NCBI GenBank assembly: GCA_002332615.1
Contig: DDAL01000008.1
Coordinates: 13,605-77,604, forward strand
Direction: 5' to 3'
DNA from: Sphingobacteriaceae bacterium UBA2059
GTDB lineage: Bacteria; Bacteroidota; Bacteroidia; Sphingobacteriales; Sphingobacteriaceae
Length of the DNA stretch: 64,000 bases
A program made the translations under genes and the position numbers. Positions 24,949 through 32,309 of this stretch are shown here, piece after piece (within the stretch, counting starts at the first letter, position 1; the number at the start of each line of letters is the position of its first letter). The notes under the pieces were generated by a model. It was not told the DNA's origin, did not search any database, and saw nothing but the letters and a program-made list of their open reading frames with translations.

Positions 24949-26283
24949 TTAGTCCCGTAATAATGTATCTAAAGCATTGTGTACTTTATCAAAGTTGAAT
25001 GAAGAAATGGTATTCATAAAGTTAGCTCTAATTTCTTCATTGCATAGATTGCCGATGCTCCCTTCGTGGGTGTGGGTAAGTGCCTGAGGCACGGAAAATT
25101 CTCCGTTTTCAATTTCGGCTCCTACCTGTTTATACGCATCGCGAAAGGAAACTCCTTTCAGTACCTTTTCGTTAACTGCTTCTACACTAAAAAGATGGGC
25201 ATATCTGGAATCTTCAAGAATAGAATCCTTAGTCCGGATGTTCTTCAGCATAAAAGCCGTCATTTCAATGCATTCCTTTAAAGATGTAATTGCGGGGAAA
25301 AGGTTTTCTTTCAGTAACTGAAGATCTCTGTGGTAGCCCGAGGGCAAATTAGTGGTCATGAGGGCTATTTCATTCGGCAGCGCCTGTATTCTATTGCATC
25401 TTGAGCGGATAAGCTCGAATACGTCGGGGTTTTTCTTATGAGGCATAATGCTTGAGCCTGTGGTGAGCTCGTCGGGAAAGCTGATGAATCCAAAGTTCTG
25501 GTTCATGAAAAGGCATACATCCATTGCCATCCTGGCCAGGGTAGCGGCAATGGACGACATGGCCTGGGCCAGGATACGTTCTGTTTTTCCTCGTCCCATT
25601 TGTGCATAAACAACATTATAATTAAGCGAGTCGAATCCTAGGAGCTGCGTTGTAAGTTTGCGGTTAAGAGGAAAGGACGAGCCATACCCCGCCGCCGAGC
25701 CCAGGGGGTTCTTATTACATATCTTCCATGCGGCAAGCATCATTTCCATATCATCGGCCAGACTTTCGGCATAGGCTCCAAACCATAAACCAAAGGATGA
25801 AGGCATGGCAATCTGCAAATGGGTATAACCGGGCAAGAGCTTTTCTTTGTTTTCTTCGCTTAAGTACAGCAACAGCTCAAATAGCGAACCTGTTTCTTTC
25901 ACCAGTTGCTCAATGCAGGTTCGGAAGAACAATTTAAGATCTACCAGTACCTGGTCATTGCGCGACCGGCCACTGTGTATTTTCTTTCCTGCTTGGCCTA
26001 TTCGACTGGTAAGCAGAAGTTCAATTTGCGAGTGAATATCTTCTACTCCATTGGCAATAGCAAAGCTCCCTTGCTGAATATCTTTATAAATAAGCTTTAG
26101 CTCTTTTTGAATAAGGGCAAGATCAGCAGCATCAAGAAGGCCTATAGTTTCGAGCATGCGCGTGTGTGCAAGCGAACCCAGTACATCTGAACCAGCCAAA
26201 TGCATATCAAGCTCCCTGTCTTTGCCTACCGTAAACTTTTCTACCAATTGCGATACCTCAGTATCTTTTTGCCAAAGCTTCAT
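24949..26283 (-). CDS. argH: Argininosuccinate lyase
   Basis: ArgH splits argininosuccinate into arginine and fumarate, the last step of the pathway. The fumarase/aspartase superfamily signature GSSIMPHKKNP is present, as is the GRSRNDQV segment of the active site. At 444 residues the enzyme is of normal length. It is not in the argGCDF'BE operon but 8 kb away on the opposite strand, paired with an aminotransferase, so it is probably under separate control. Confidence 0.95.
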   Translation of the reverse strand: MKLWQKDTEVSQLVEKFTVGKDRELDMHLAGSDVLGSLAHTRMLETIGLLDAADLALIQKELKLIYKDIQQGSFAIANGVEDIHSQIELLLTSRIGQAGKKIHSGRSRNDQVLVDLKLFFRTCIEQLVKETGSLFELLLYLSEENKEKLLPGYTHLQIAMPSSFGLWFGAYAESLADDMEMMLAAWKICNKNPLGSAAGYGSSFPLNRKLTTQLLGFDSLNYNVVYAQMGRGKTERILAQAMSSIAATLARMAMDVCLFMNQNFGFISFPDELTTGSSIMPHKKNPDVFELIRSRCNRIQALPNEIALMTTNLPSGYHRDLQLLKENLFPAITSLKECIEMTAFMLKNIRTKDSILEDSRYAHLFSVEAVNEKVLKGVSFRDAYKQVGAEIENGEFSVPQALTHTHEGSIGNLCNEEIRANFMNTISSFNFDKVHNALDTLLRD

Positions 26284-26700
26284 GTTAAGAGTATTAGAAT
26301 TAAAGAGTTAAAAATACGGCAATTCTTTTATGTAACGAAACTTGCGCTTGCCCGGGGGAAACCGGCCGAACGGGCGGGCTTGCAGAACTACAGCAGTTCT
26401 ATAGCTGGTTTAGGCTGATGTTCTGACTGGTAGCTATGCAGTAGAGACGGCTGAATAGGGCTATAAGCCTGATGATCGGTGAGCTTTGTGCTCGAAATCA
26501 TTTAATGAGGCTTAGCTTTGCCGGGCAGATAAGGTGCATTTAAAAGAAAAACAATGTAAATTGCAGGGCTCAAAGCTTCGTGCTGAAAAAGTATTTATTT
26601 AAAGCTTGAAAGATGAAAACTTTGAGCAAACTTTGCAATGCATTACAAAGCCCTTCAAAAGGCGGGTTATTGCATTTCTTATAGCGTAATGTGTTAAATT
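26284..26700. other. Non-coding region between argH and pfkA
   Basis: This 417-base divergent gap contains no supported gene. A GC-rich hairpin is possible around 26350-26380 (GCCCG with CGGGC). No exact TAnnTTTG box is obvious in front of pfkA. Confidence 0.4.
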
Positions 26701-27687
26701 ATGGAATCTAAACAAAAGAACATCAAAAAGATCGGCGTTTATACTTCTGGCGGCGATGCTCCGGGCATGAATGCTGCTATACGCGCCGTAGTAAGAACCG
26801 CCCTTTACTATGGGCTGGAGGCTGTGGGTATTATGCACGGATATGAGGGGATGATCAACGGCGAGATGATACCTATGGACAGCCGCTCGGTAGGAGGAAT
26901 AATACAAAAAGGCGGAACCATACTTAAAACTGCACGCAGCGAGACCTTTAAAACTGTTGAAGGCCGTAAGATGGCTTACGAGCAACTTGTAAAGCATAAT
27001 ATTGACGCCTTGGTTGCCATTGGCGGCGACGGAACTTTTACAGGTGCATCTGCCTTGTTAAATGAGTTTGATATTCCTATTGTTGGCATACCCGGCACTA
27101 TTGACAATGACCTGATCGGTACCGACTTGACCATTGGTTTTGACACGGCTATCAATACAGCCATTGATGCAATTGATAAAATAAGAGACACTGCCGAATC
27201 GCACGACCGTATATTCATTATAGAAGTAATGGGTCGCGACTCGGGCCTTATTGCACTAAAATCGGGAATAGCCTCGGGAGCCGAAGCTATTTTGATACCC
27301 GAGTTGAAAACAGATACTGAAGATCTGTTCAAAAAGCTAAGCGACGTAAGGCCTGATAAGCTGTCGAAGATCATTATCGTAGCCGAAGGCGACGAAATCG
27401 GCGGCCATGAGATTGCTACCCATATGAAGAAGCGTTTTCCGCATTTCGACATCCGCCTGTCGGTACTGGGGCATATACAACGCGGTGGCAAACCAAGCTG
27501 CCAGGACCGCGTAATGGCCAGTCGGATGGGTGTCGCAGCTATCGAGGCCCTGCTTAATGGCCGCAAGAACGTGATGATTGGTATTGTTAATAACAATGTA
27601 CACTATACTCCGTTTTACAATTCCATCAAACACCTGTCGGAAGCCGATCCTGTGTTTATACGCATGAGCAATATCCTTTCAATCTAA
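26701..27687 (+). CDS. pfkA: ATP-dependent 6-phosphofructokinase
   Basis: It phosphorylates fructose 6-phosphate in glycolysis. Motifs: GGDAPGMNAAIRAVV near the start, GGDGTF for nucleotide binding, and PGTIDND with the catalytic Asp. Gly before TIDND (Lys in pyrophosphate enzymes) and GGDGT argue for ATP as donor. Length 328 is normal. gmhA follows 27 bases later on the same strand. Confidence 0.96.
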   Translation: MESKQKNIKKIGVYTSGGDAPGMNAAIRAVVRTALYYGLEAVGIMHGYEGMINGEMIPMDSRSVGGIIQKGGTILKTARSETFKTVEGRKMAYEQLVKHNIDALVAIGGDGTFTGASALLNEFDIPIVGIPGTIDNDLIGTDLTIGFDTAINTAIDAIDKIRDTAESHDRIFIIEVMGRDSGLIALKSGIASGAEAILIPELKTDTEDLFKKLSDVRPDKLSKIIIVAEGDEIGGHEIATHMKKRFPHFDIRLSVLGHIQRGGKPSCQDRVMASRMGVAAIEALLNGRKNVMIGIVNNNVHYTPFYNSIKHLSEADPVFIRMSNILSI

Positions 27688-27714
27688 TAAAGGTTTAAAC
27701 TTAAAAAACGTGTT

Positions 27715-28290
27715 ATGCAAGCCATTAAACATCATTTTACCGAAGCTCAAAAGGTATTAACGGCTTTTTTAGCAGATGATGAGAACTTCATGAACATTGA
27801 GAAAGCCGGCGACCTTATGGTTGAGACTATAAAAAACGGAGGAAAAATACTATCCTGCGGCAATGGAGGCTCTATGTGCGATGCGATGCACTTTGCTGAA
27901 GAACTATCGGGCAGGTACCGCGACAACAGGCGGGCCCTGCCTGCTATAGCTATAAGCGACCCCTCGCATCTCTCGTGCGTGGGCAACGACTATGGCTATG
28001 AGCACGTTTTTTCGCGCATGGTCGAAGCCCTGGGCAAACCCGGCGACGTGCTGGTGGCTATAAGCAGCAGCGGCAACTCCCAAAATGTGCTTAAGGCTAT
28101 TGAAGCAGCACACGACATTGGCATCAAAGTAGTAGGTCTTACCGGCAAAGACGGCGGCAAGATGGCTATGCACTGTGATGTTGAAATACGGGCGCCCCGC
28201 TCGGGTTATGCCGACAGGGCACAGGAAATACATATTAAAGTGATTCATAGCCTTATAGACCACGTAGAGCGTAAGACTCTTACTGATTAA
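27715..28290 (+). CDS. gmhA: Phosphoheptose isomerase
   Basis: A SIS-domain enzyme that turns sedoheptulose 7-phosphate into D-glycero-manno-heptose 7-phosphate for lipopolysaccharide core. It shows GNGGSMCDAMHFAEELSGRY, SSSGNSQNVLKAI and the metal-site residues in the family pattern. 191 residues is normal. Position after pfkA suggests joint transcription. Confidence 0.92.
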   Translation: MQAIKHHFTEAQKVLTAFLADDENFMNIEKAGDLMVETIKNGGKILSCGNGGSMCDAMHFAEELSGRYRDNRRALPAIAISDPSHLSCVGNDYGYEHVFSRMVEALGKPGDVLVAISSSGNSQNVLKAIEAAHDIGIKVVGLTGKDGGKMAMHCDVEIRAPRSGYADRAQEIHIKVIHSLIDHVERKTLTD

Positions 28291-28329
28291 AAAACAGGCA
28301 CCTATGCTTTTTTTATCTGGCTTAATTAC

Positions 28330-28337
28330 TATCTTTG
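28330..28337 (+). promoter_or_regulatory. Candidate -7 element for rpsP
   Basis: TATCTTTG matches TAnnTTTG. It would start an mRNA with a leader of about 48 bases before rpsP at 28391. The -33 region is T-rich but lacks an exact TTTG. Confidence 0.5.
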
Positions 28338-28390
28338 CAGCCCCGCAGTACACACTCCGGGAACTATGTTGAATACATAAATAAGATAAA

Positions 28391-28942
28391 ATGGCAACTA
28401 AAATCAGATTGCAAAGACATGGTAAAAAAGGAAAACCTTTTTACCACGTAGTAGTAGCGGACTCCCGCTCACCAAGAGATGGTAAGTTTATTGAGCGCGT
28501 TGGCTCATATAACCCCAACACTAACCCTGCTACCGTTGAGATTGACTTTGAAAAGACGCTAGACTGGATGAACAAGGGTGCACAACCTACAGATACCTGC
28601 CGCACGCTGCTTTCTCATCAGGGTGTACTTTACATGAAACACCTTCAGGGTGGTGTAAAAAAAGGTGCCCTAACTCAGGAACAAGCTGATGCTAAGTTTA
28701 ACGAGTGGAAACAAAGCAAAGAAGGCCAGGTACAGACTACCAGGCAAGTTATAATTGAAACCAAACAAAGCAAAAGACAGGAAGCTTTAGCTGCCGAAGC
28801 TAAGGTGAAGGAAGAAAGAGCTGCTGCAATTGCTGCCCGAAATACTCCTCCTGTTGAAGAAGCTCCGGCTGAAGAAGCTGCCGCTGAAGAAAATACAAAC
28901 GAAGAGCCTGCTGCTGAAGAGACAGCACAAAGCGCTGAGTAA
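28391..28942 (+). CDS. rpsP: 30S ribosomal protein S16
   Basis: The first 80-90 residues are bS16 (KIRLQRHGKKGKPFYHVVVAD, then FIERVGSYNPNTNP). A long extension rich in Lys, Glu and Ala follows, ending in an acidic tail (from about residue 150), bringing the length to 183 compared with about 82 in E. coli. Such extensions are common in the phylum as far as I know. First gene of an rpsP-rimM-trmD-rplS set, with a hairpin before rimM. Confidence 0.96.
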   Translation: MATKIRLQRHGKKGKPFYHVVVADSRSPRDGKFIERVGSYNPNTNPATVEIDFEKTLDWMNKGAQPTDTCRTLLSHQGVLYMKHLQGGVKKGALTQEQADAKFNEWKQSKEGQVQTTRQVIIETKQSKRQEALAAEAKVKEERAAAIAARNTPPVEEAPAEEAAAEENTNEEPAAEETAQSAE

Positions 28943-28972
28943 TTTTAAAAAACGCTTTATCGGTCATCCCCT

Positions 28973-29026
28973 ACCATTTGAATGCTGTATGTACTTACTG
29001 CGCAATGTGTTTGGGATGACTTTTTT
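28973..29026 (+). terminator. Terminator-like hairpin between rpsP and rimM
   Basis: GTCATCCC (28973-28980) pairs perfectly with GGGATGAC (29013-29020), directly followed by six Ts. The loop is 32 bases and may hold a smaller fold. It could lower transcription into rimM and trmD, as expected for rare RNA-modifying proteins next to an abundant ribosomal protein. Confidence 0.6.
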
Positions 29027-29038
29027 ATTTAAAATGCT

Positions 29039-29575
29039 ATGAAGGCTGAAGATGCATTTTACATTGGCTATATAACCAAAACCCGCGGGTTGAAGGGCGA
29101 AGTGCAGGTTTACTTTGAGTTTGATGAATATGAGCAACTGGAGCTTGAAACTGTTTATATTGATATTGACAGTAAACTAATTCCATTTTTTGTTGACTCC
29201 TATAAATTGCAAAGCAACCAAACCGGTTATGTTTTTTTTGAGGATGTGGACCATATAGATGCTGCACAGAAACTGGTTAAAAAATCGTTATACCTGCCTA
29301 ATACTCAAAAACCGGAGCGTGATCCTGATGAGTTTCTGTATACTGACCTTATTGGGTATACCGTGCATGATACAAAGCTGGGCGAACTTGGAAGCATAAG
29401 CGAAGTAAATGAGTATCCGCAGCAGTTTATAGCGGTAATGCCTTATAAGTTCAGGCAGGTTATGTTTCCTCTAAATGAAGCCATTCTGCTGGAAATAAAT
29501 GAGGAGGAAGGAACCGTGCTGGTAGAACTGCCTGAGGGGCTTATTGAAATATATACCGGCTATGATAGCGAGTGA
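29039..29575 (+). CDS. rimM: Ribosome maturation factor RimM
   Basis: RimM helps mature the 30S head domain by binding uS19. The N-terminal RimM domain begins FYIGYITKTRGLKGEVQVYF, and the PRC-barrel domain includes EFLYTDLIGYTVHD. 178 residues is normal. Its stop codon overlaps the trmD start region (TGATG), suggesting coupled translation. Confidence 0.95.
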   Translation: MKAEDAFYIGYITKTRGLKGEVQVYFEFDEYEQLELETVYIDIDSKLIPFFVDSYKLQSNQTGYVFFEDVDHIDAAQKLVKKSLYLPNTQKPERDPDEFLYTDLIGYTVHDTKLGELGSISEVNEYPQQFIAVMPYKFRQVMFPLNEAILLEINEEEGTVLVELPEGLIEIYTGYDSE

Positions 29576-30264
29576 TGCGTATGGCAGCAATGAGATTTGA
29601 TATTATTACGGTACTGCCGGGATTGCTCGAAGGGCCTTTTGCCCATTCTATTTTGCAAAGGGCACAGAAGAAAGGTCTGGCAGAAATTGTAGTACATAAC
29701 CTGAGGGACTACTCGGCGAATAAGCACCGCTCGGTGGACGACTATCCCTACGGAGGTGGCAGCGGAATGGTAATGAGTATAGAACCTTTTGCCGCCTGCA
29801 TAGAGCACTTAAAAGCGCAGCGCGTTTATGACGATGTGATTTTTATGAGTCCCGACGGCCAGGTGCTAAACCAAAGCACGGCTAATCAGCTATCGGGCGT
29901 TCAAAACATCATGATCCTTTGCGGGCACTACAAGGGCATAGACCAGCGCATAAGAGACCTTTACGTTACCCGCGAGGTATCCATAGGCGACTATGTACTC
30001 TCGGGAGGCGAACTGCCTGCTGCTGTACTGGTTGATACGGTGGTGAGGCTTATACCGGGCGTGCTGTCTGACGAAACGTCGGCCCTTTCGGACTCTTTTC
30101 AGGGCGAGCTGCTGGACGCCCCTGTTTATACACGTCCTGCGGTATGGCGCGGAGTTAAAGTACCTGATGTGCTGCTTAGCGGCAATGAGGCCATGATTGA
30201 TGAATGGCGGTATGACCAGGCCCTGGAAAGGACCAGAGCCAGGCGACCTGACCTGCTTGAATGA
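29575..30264 (+). CDS. trmD: tRNA (guanine-37-N1)-methyltransferase
   Basis: TrmD makes m1G37 in tRNAs and prevents frameshifting. The knotted SPOUT motifs are visible: MILCGHYKGIDQR, REVSIGDYVLSGGELPA (SAM site) and the conserved catalytic Asp in it. The start is uncertain. ATG at 29575 overlaps the rimM stop by one base; a GTG at 29572 and an ATG at 29590 (MRFDIITVLPG, the typical family start) are the alternatives. Confidence 0.95.
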   Translation: MRMAAMRFDIITVLPGLLEGPFAHSILQRAQKKGLAEIVVHNLRDYSANKHRSVDDYPYGGGSGMVMSIEPFAACIEHLKAQRVYDDVIFMSPDGQVLNQSTANQLSGVQNIMILCGHYKGIDQRIRDLYVTREVSIGDYVLSGGELPAAVLVDTVVRLIPGVLSDETSALSDSFQGELLDAPVYTRPAVWRGVKVPDVLLSGNEAMIDEWRYDQALERTRARRPDLLE

Positions 30265-30411
30265 GTTTGCAGGGCAGCGTTGTACGCCTGCATGCATTAT
30301 ATTTATATTTTTAACATACATAGTTTTATAATTGATTTTTTTTACCTAATATTGCACTCCGAAAAAGAGGCGGCGGTTATACGTTTACAAACCGGTTAAC
30401 TACTTAATATC

Positions 30412-30759
30412 ATGGATTTAGTAAAATTTGTTGAAGAGCAGGCTGTAGCAATTAATCAGCTACCTGTATTCAAAGCTGGAGATACAATTAGTGTACACTA
30501 CAAAATACGCGAAGGAAATAAAGAGCGTATCCAGATTTATCAGGGTGTAGTTATACAACGCAATAGTGTGAACTCTACAGAGACATTTACTGTAAGGAAA
30601 ATGTCGAATGGTGTAGGTGTTGAGCGTATTTTTCCTATCAATTCGCCAAACATTCAAAAAGTGGAAGTTCATAGCGTAGGTAAAGTACGCAGAGCCAAGC
30701 TTTATTATCTGCGCGCTTTAACTGGTAAAGCTGCCCGTATCAAAGCAAAAAGAGTTTAG
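30412..30759 (+). CDS. rplS: 50S ribosomal protein L19
   Basis: bL19 lies at the subunit interface. The family pattern FKAGDTISVHYKIREGNKER and YQGVVIQRNS is clear, and the C-terminus is basic (KAARIKAKRV). 115 residues. The 147-base gap after trmD contains a weak hairpin (30268-30292) and a near-consensus box TAATATTG (30347-30354), so rplS may have its own promoter in addition to readthrough. Confidence 0.97.
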   Translation: MDLVKFVEEQAVAINQLPVFKAGDTISVHYKIREGNKERIQIYQGVVIQRNSVNSTETFTVRKMSNGVGVERIFPINSPNIQKVEVHSVGKVRRAKLYYLRALTGKAARIKAKRV

Positions 30760-30780
30760 TTTTTTAATATTAATAGCTAA

Positions 30781-30812
30781 AAAAGGCATCTTTTATAAGA
30801 TGCCTTTTTTTA
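30781..30812 (+). terminator. Intrinsic terminator after rplS
   Basis: A 12-base perfect stem (AAAAGGCATCTT with AAGATGCCTTTT), a TTAT loop and a T tract. Confidence 0.9.
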
Positions 30813-30948
30813 TGCCCTAAAAGATCATTACTTTAAATTCTTGCGGGCCAACGTGGTACTGCGGGCTATTTACAGCAAAGGCAGATCTGGCGCTTATGAT
30901 TTTATCCTTTTGTATTTCTTTTACCACCGCTGTCAGGGTTTTGTATCT

Positions 30949-30988
30949 AAAAAAAGCATGCCTTCATCTTAAAGAGACATGCTTTTTT
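30949..30988 (-). terminator. Terminator of psd (possibly bidirectional)
   Basis: AAAAAAGCATG (30950-30960) pairs with CATGCTTTTTT (30978-30988) with a 17-base loop, and T tracts lie on both sides. It sits 27 bases past the psd stop. Confidence 0.75.
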
Positions 30989-31014
30989 AAACTGAGCGCT
31001 ATTAGGGGGTGTAG

Positions 31015-31680
31015 TTATAAATTGGCCAGTACGGTTATACCGCCTTTCACAATCTGGCCGAGCTGTACATTTACCTCGGTACCTACGGGCAAAAACACGT
31101 CTACCCTGGAGCCAAATTTAATAAAGCCGAACTGCTGACCCTGTTCCACATTATCTCCTTCCTTAACATACCATACAATGCGCCTTGCAAGCGCTCCGGC
31201 AATTTGTCTGTATAATACCGGTATACCATGCGGAGTTTCCACTACAATCGTTGTACGCTCGTTATTGGTAGAGGATTTTGGATCCCAGGCTACCAGGTAC
31301 TTGCCCTTATGATACTTTACATATTTCACAATGCCCGATACCGGATTGCGGTTTACGTGCACATTGGTAGGCGACATAAAAATGGATACCTGGAGGCGTG
31401 CACCTTTAAAGTACTCGCTTTCGATGGTTTCTTCTATTACTACCACCTTTCCATCGGCCGGGCATAACACCTGGTCGTGCTGTATTTGAATGGCCCTGTG
31501 CGGGTTGCGAAAGAACTGCACAATGGTGACAAGCAATGCGGCCGAAACAAAATAGATAAGCCAGGTAAACCACCTGTGCTGGGGCATATAATAATGAACA
31601 AGCGCATTCAGTACAAATACTAACAGAACCGCAATTGCAATGGAGGTGTACCCTTCTTTATGAATGCGAAAAAACTTCAT
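31015..31680 (-). CDS. psd: Phosphatidylserine decarboxylase, short type
   Basis: It makes phosphatidylethanolamine. The 221-residue protein begins with a membrane region (about 14-55) and ends with the self-cleavage motif in the sequence KFGSRVDVFLP: the Gly-Ser bond is cut and the Ser becomes the pyruvoyl group. In the usual LGST motif the last residue is Thr; Arg here is the form found in the short (archaeal-like) class. It is 12 bases downstream of hpt. Confidence 0.93.
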   Translation of the reverse strand: MKFFRIHKEGYTSIAIAVLLVFVLNALVHYYMPQHRWFTWLIYFVSAALLVTIVQFFRNPHRAIQIQHDQVLCPADGKVVVIEETIESEYFKGARLQVSIFMSPTNVHVNRNPVSGIVKYVKYHKGKYLVAWDPKSSTNNERTTIVVETPHGIPVLYRQIAGALARRIVWYVKEGDNVEQGQQFGFIKFGSRVDVFLPVGTEVNVQLGQIVKGGITVLANL

Positions 31681-31692
31681 GGATAAACGAGT

Positions 31693-32244
31693 TTAGCTTT
31701 CGGATGGTGGTTTTATAGTTTGATAAATGTCTTTTAAATTGCGTCCAAGGCCGTTGTAATCCAGGCCGTAACCTACTACAAATTCATTGGAAATTTCAAA
31801 GCCTACGTATGGAATTTCGCCAAGATCTACTTTAAGGGCCTTGGGCTTGAGCAACAGGGTGCAGATAGCTATAGAAGCCGGCTCGTGGGCTTTTATCTGT
31901 TTCATGATGTGCTGCAGGGTAACGCCGCTGTCTACAATATCTTCTACAATAACTACATCCCTTCCTTTGAGGTCTATGTTAAGCCCTATTATATCTTTTA
32001 CGAAACCGGTTGAAGAGTCGTTTTTATAAGATGCTACTTTAATAAAGTGGATTTCTGCCGGAATGTTTACCTCTTTCATTAGGTCTGAAAGGAATATAAA
32101 GCTGCCGTTTAGCACGCCAATGAACACTGGCTTTCTGTTTTCATAATCAACATTTAGCTGAATACCCAGCAAGCGTATGCGCTTTTTAATCTGTTCGTAT
32201 TCAATGAAGCATTGGAACTCTTTATCTTCAACCTGAATTTTCAT
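31693..32244 (-). CDS. hpt: Hypoxanthine phosphoribosyltransferase
   Basis: A purine salvage enzyme. The PRPP-binding motif VVIVEDIVDSGVTL is present and the rest matches type I PRTases, 183 residues. I choose the ATG at 32244 (MKIQVEDKEF). The upstream in-frame ATG at 32286 would add 14 residues, but it lies before the promoter (32249-32280), which ends 4 bases from the ATG at 32244. Confidence 0.93.
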   Translation of the reverse strand: MKIQVEDKEFQCFIEYEQIKKRIRLLGIQLNVDYENRKPVFIGVLNGSFIFLSDLMKEVNIPAEIHFIKVASYKNDSSTGFVKDIIGLNIDLKGRDVVIVEDIVDSGVTLQHIMKQIKAHEPASIAICTLLLKPKALKVDLGEIPYVGFEISNEFVVGYGLDYNGLGRNLKDIYQTIKPPSES

Positions 32245-32248
32245 GGGC

Positions 32249-32280
32249 CTAAGGTATGAATTTATCACAAAAGCCTCAAA
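32249..32280 (-). promoter_or_regulatory. hpt promoter
   Basis: Minus-strand TTTG (32280-32277), exactly 20 bases, TACCTTAG (32256-32249), one mismatch to TAnnTTTG. It ends 4 bases before the hpt ATG, which predicts a leaderless transcript and decides the start. Confidence 0.65.
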
Positions 32281-32309
32281 ATCCAAGGCTTATTAGCCGC
32301 TATATGTCC

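Noticed and set aside
26284..26700. Search for a tRNA or riboswitch in the argH-pfkA gap
   Set aside because: No cloverleaf, T-loop consensus or known aptamer pattern could be found by eye.
26976..27596. 206-codon minus-strand frame inside pfkA
   Set aside because: It is antisense to a well-conserved glycolytic gene, has no domain, and is rich in Ser/Ile as expected of a shadow frame.
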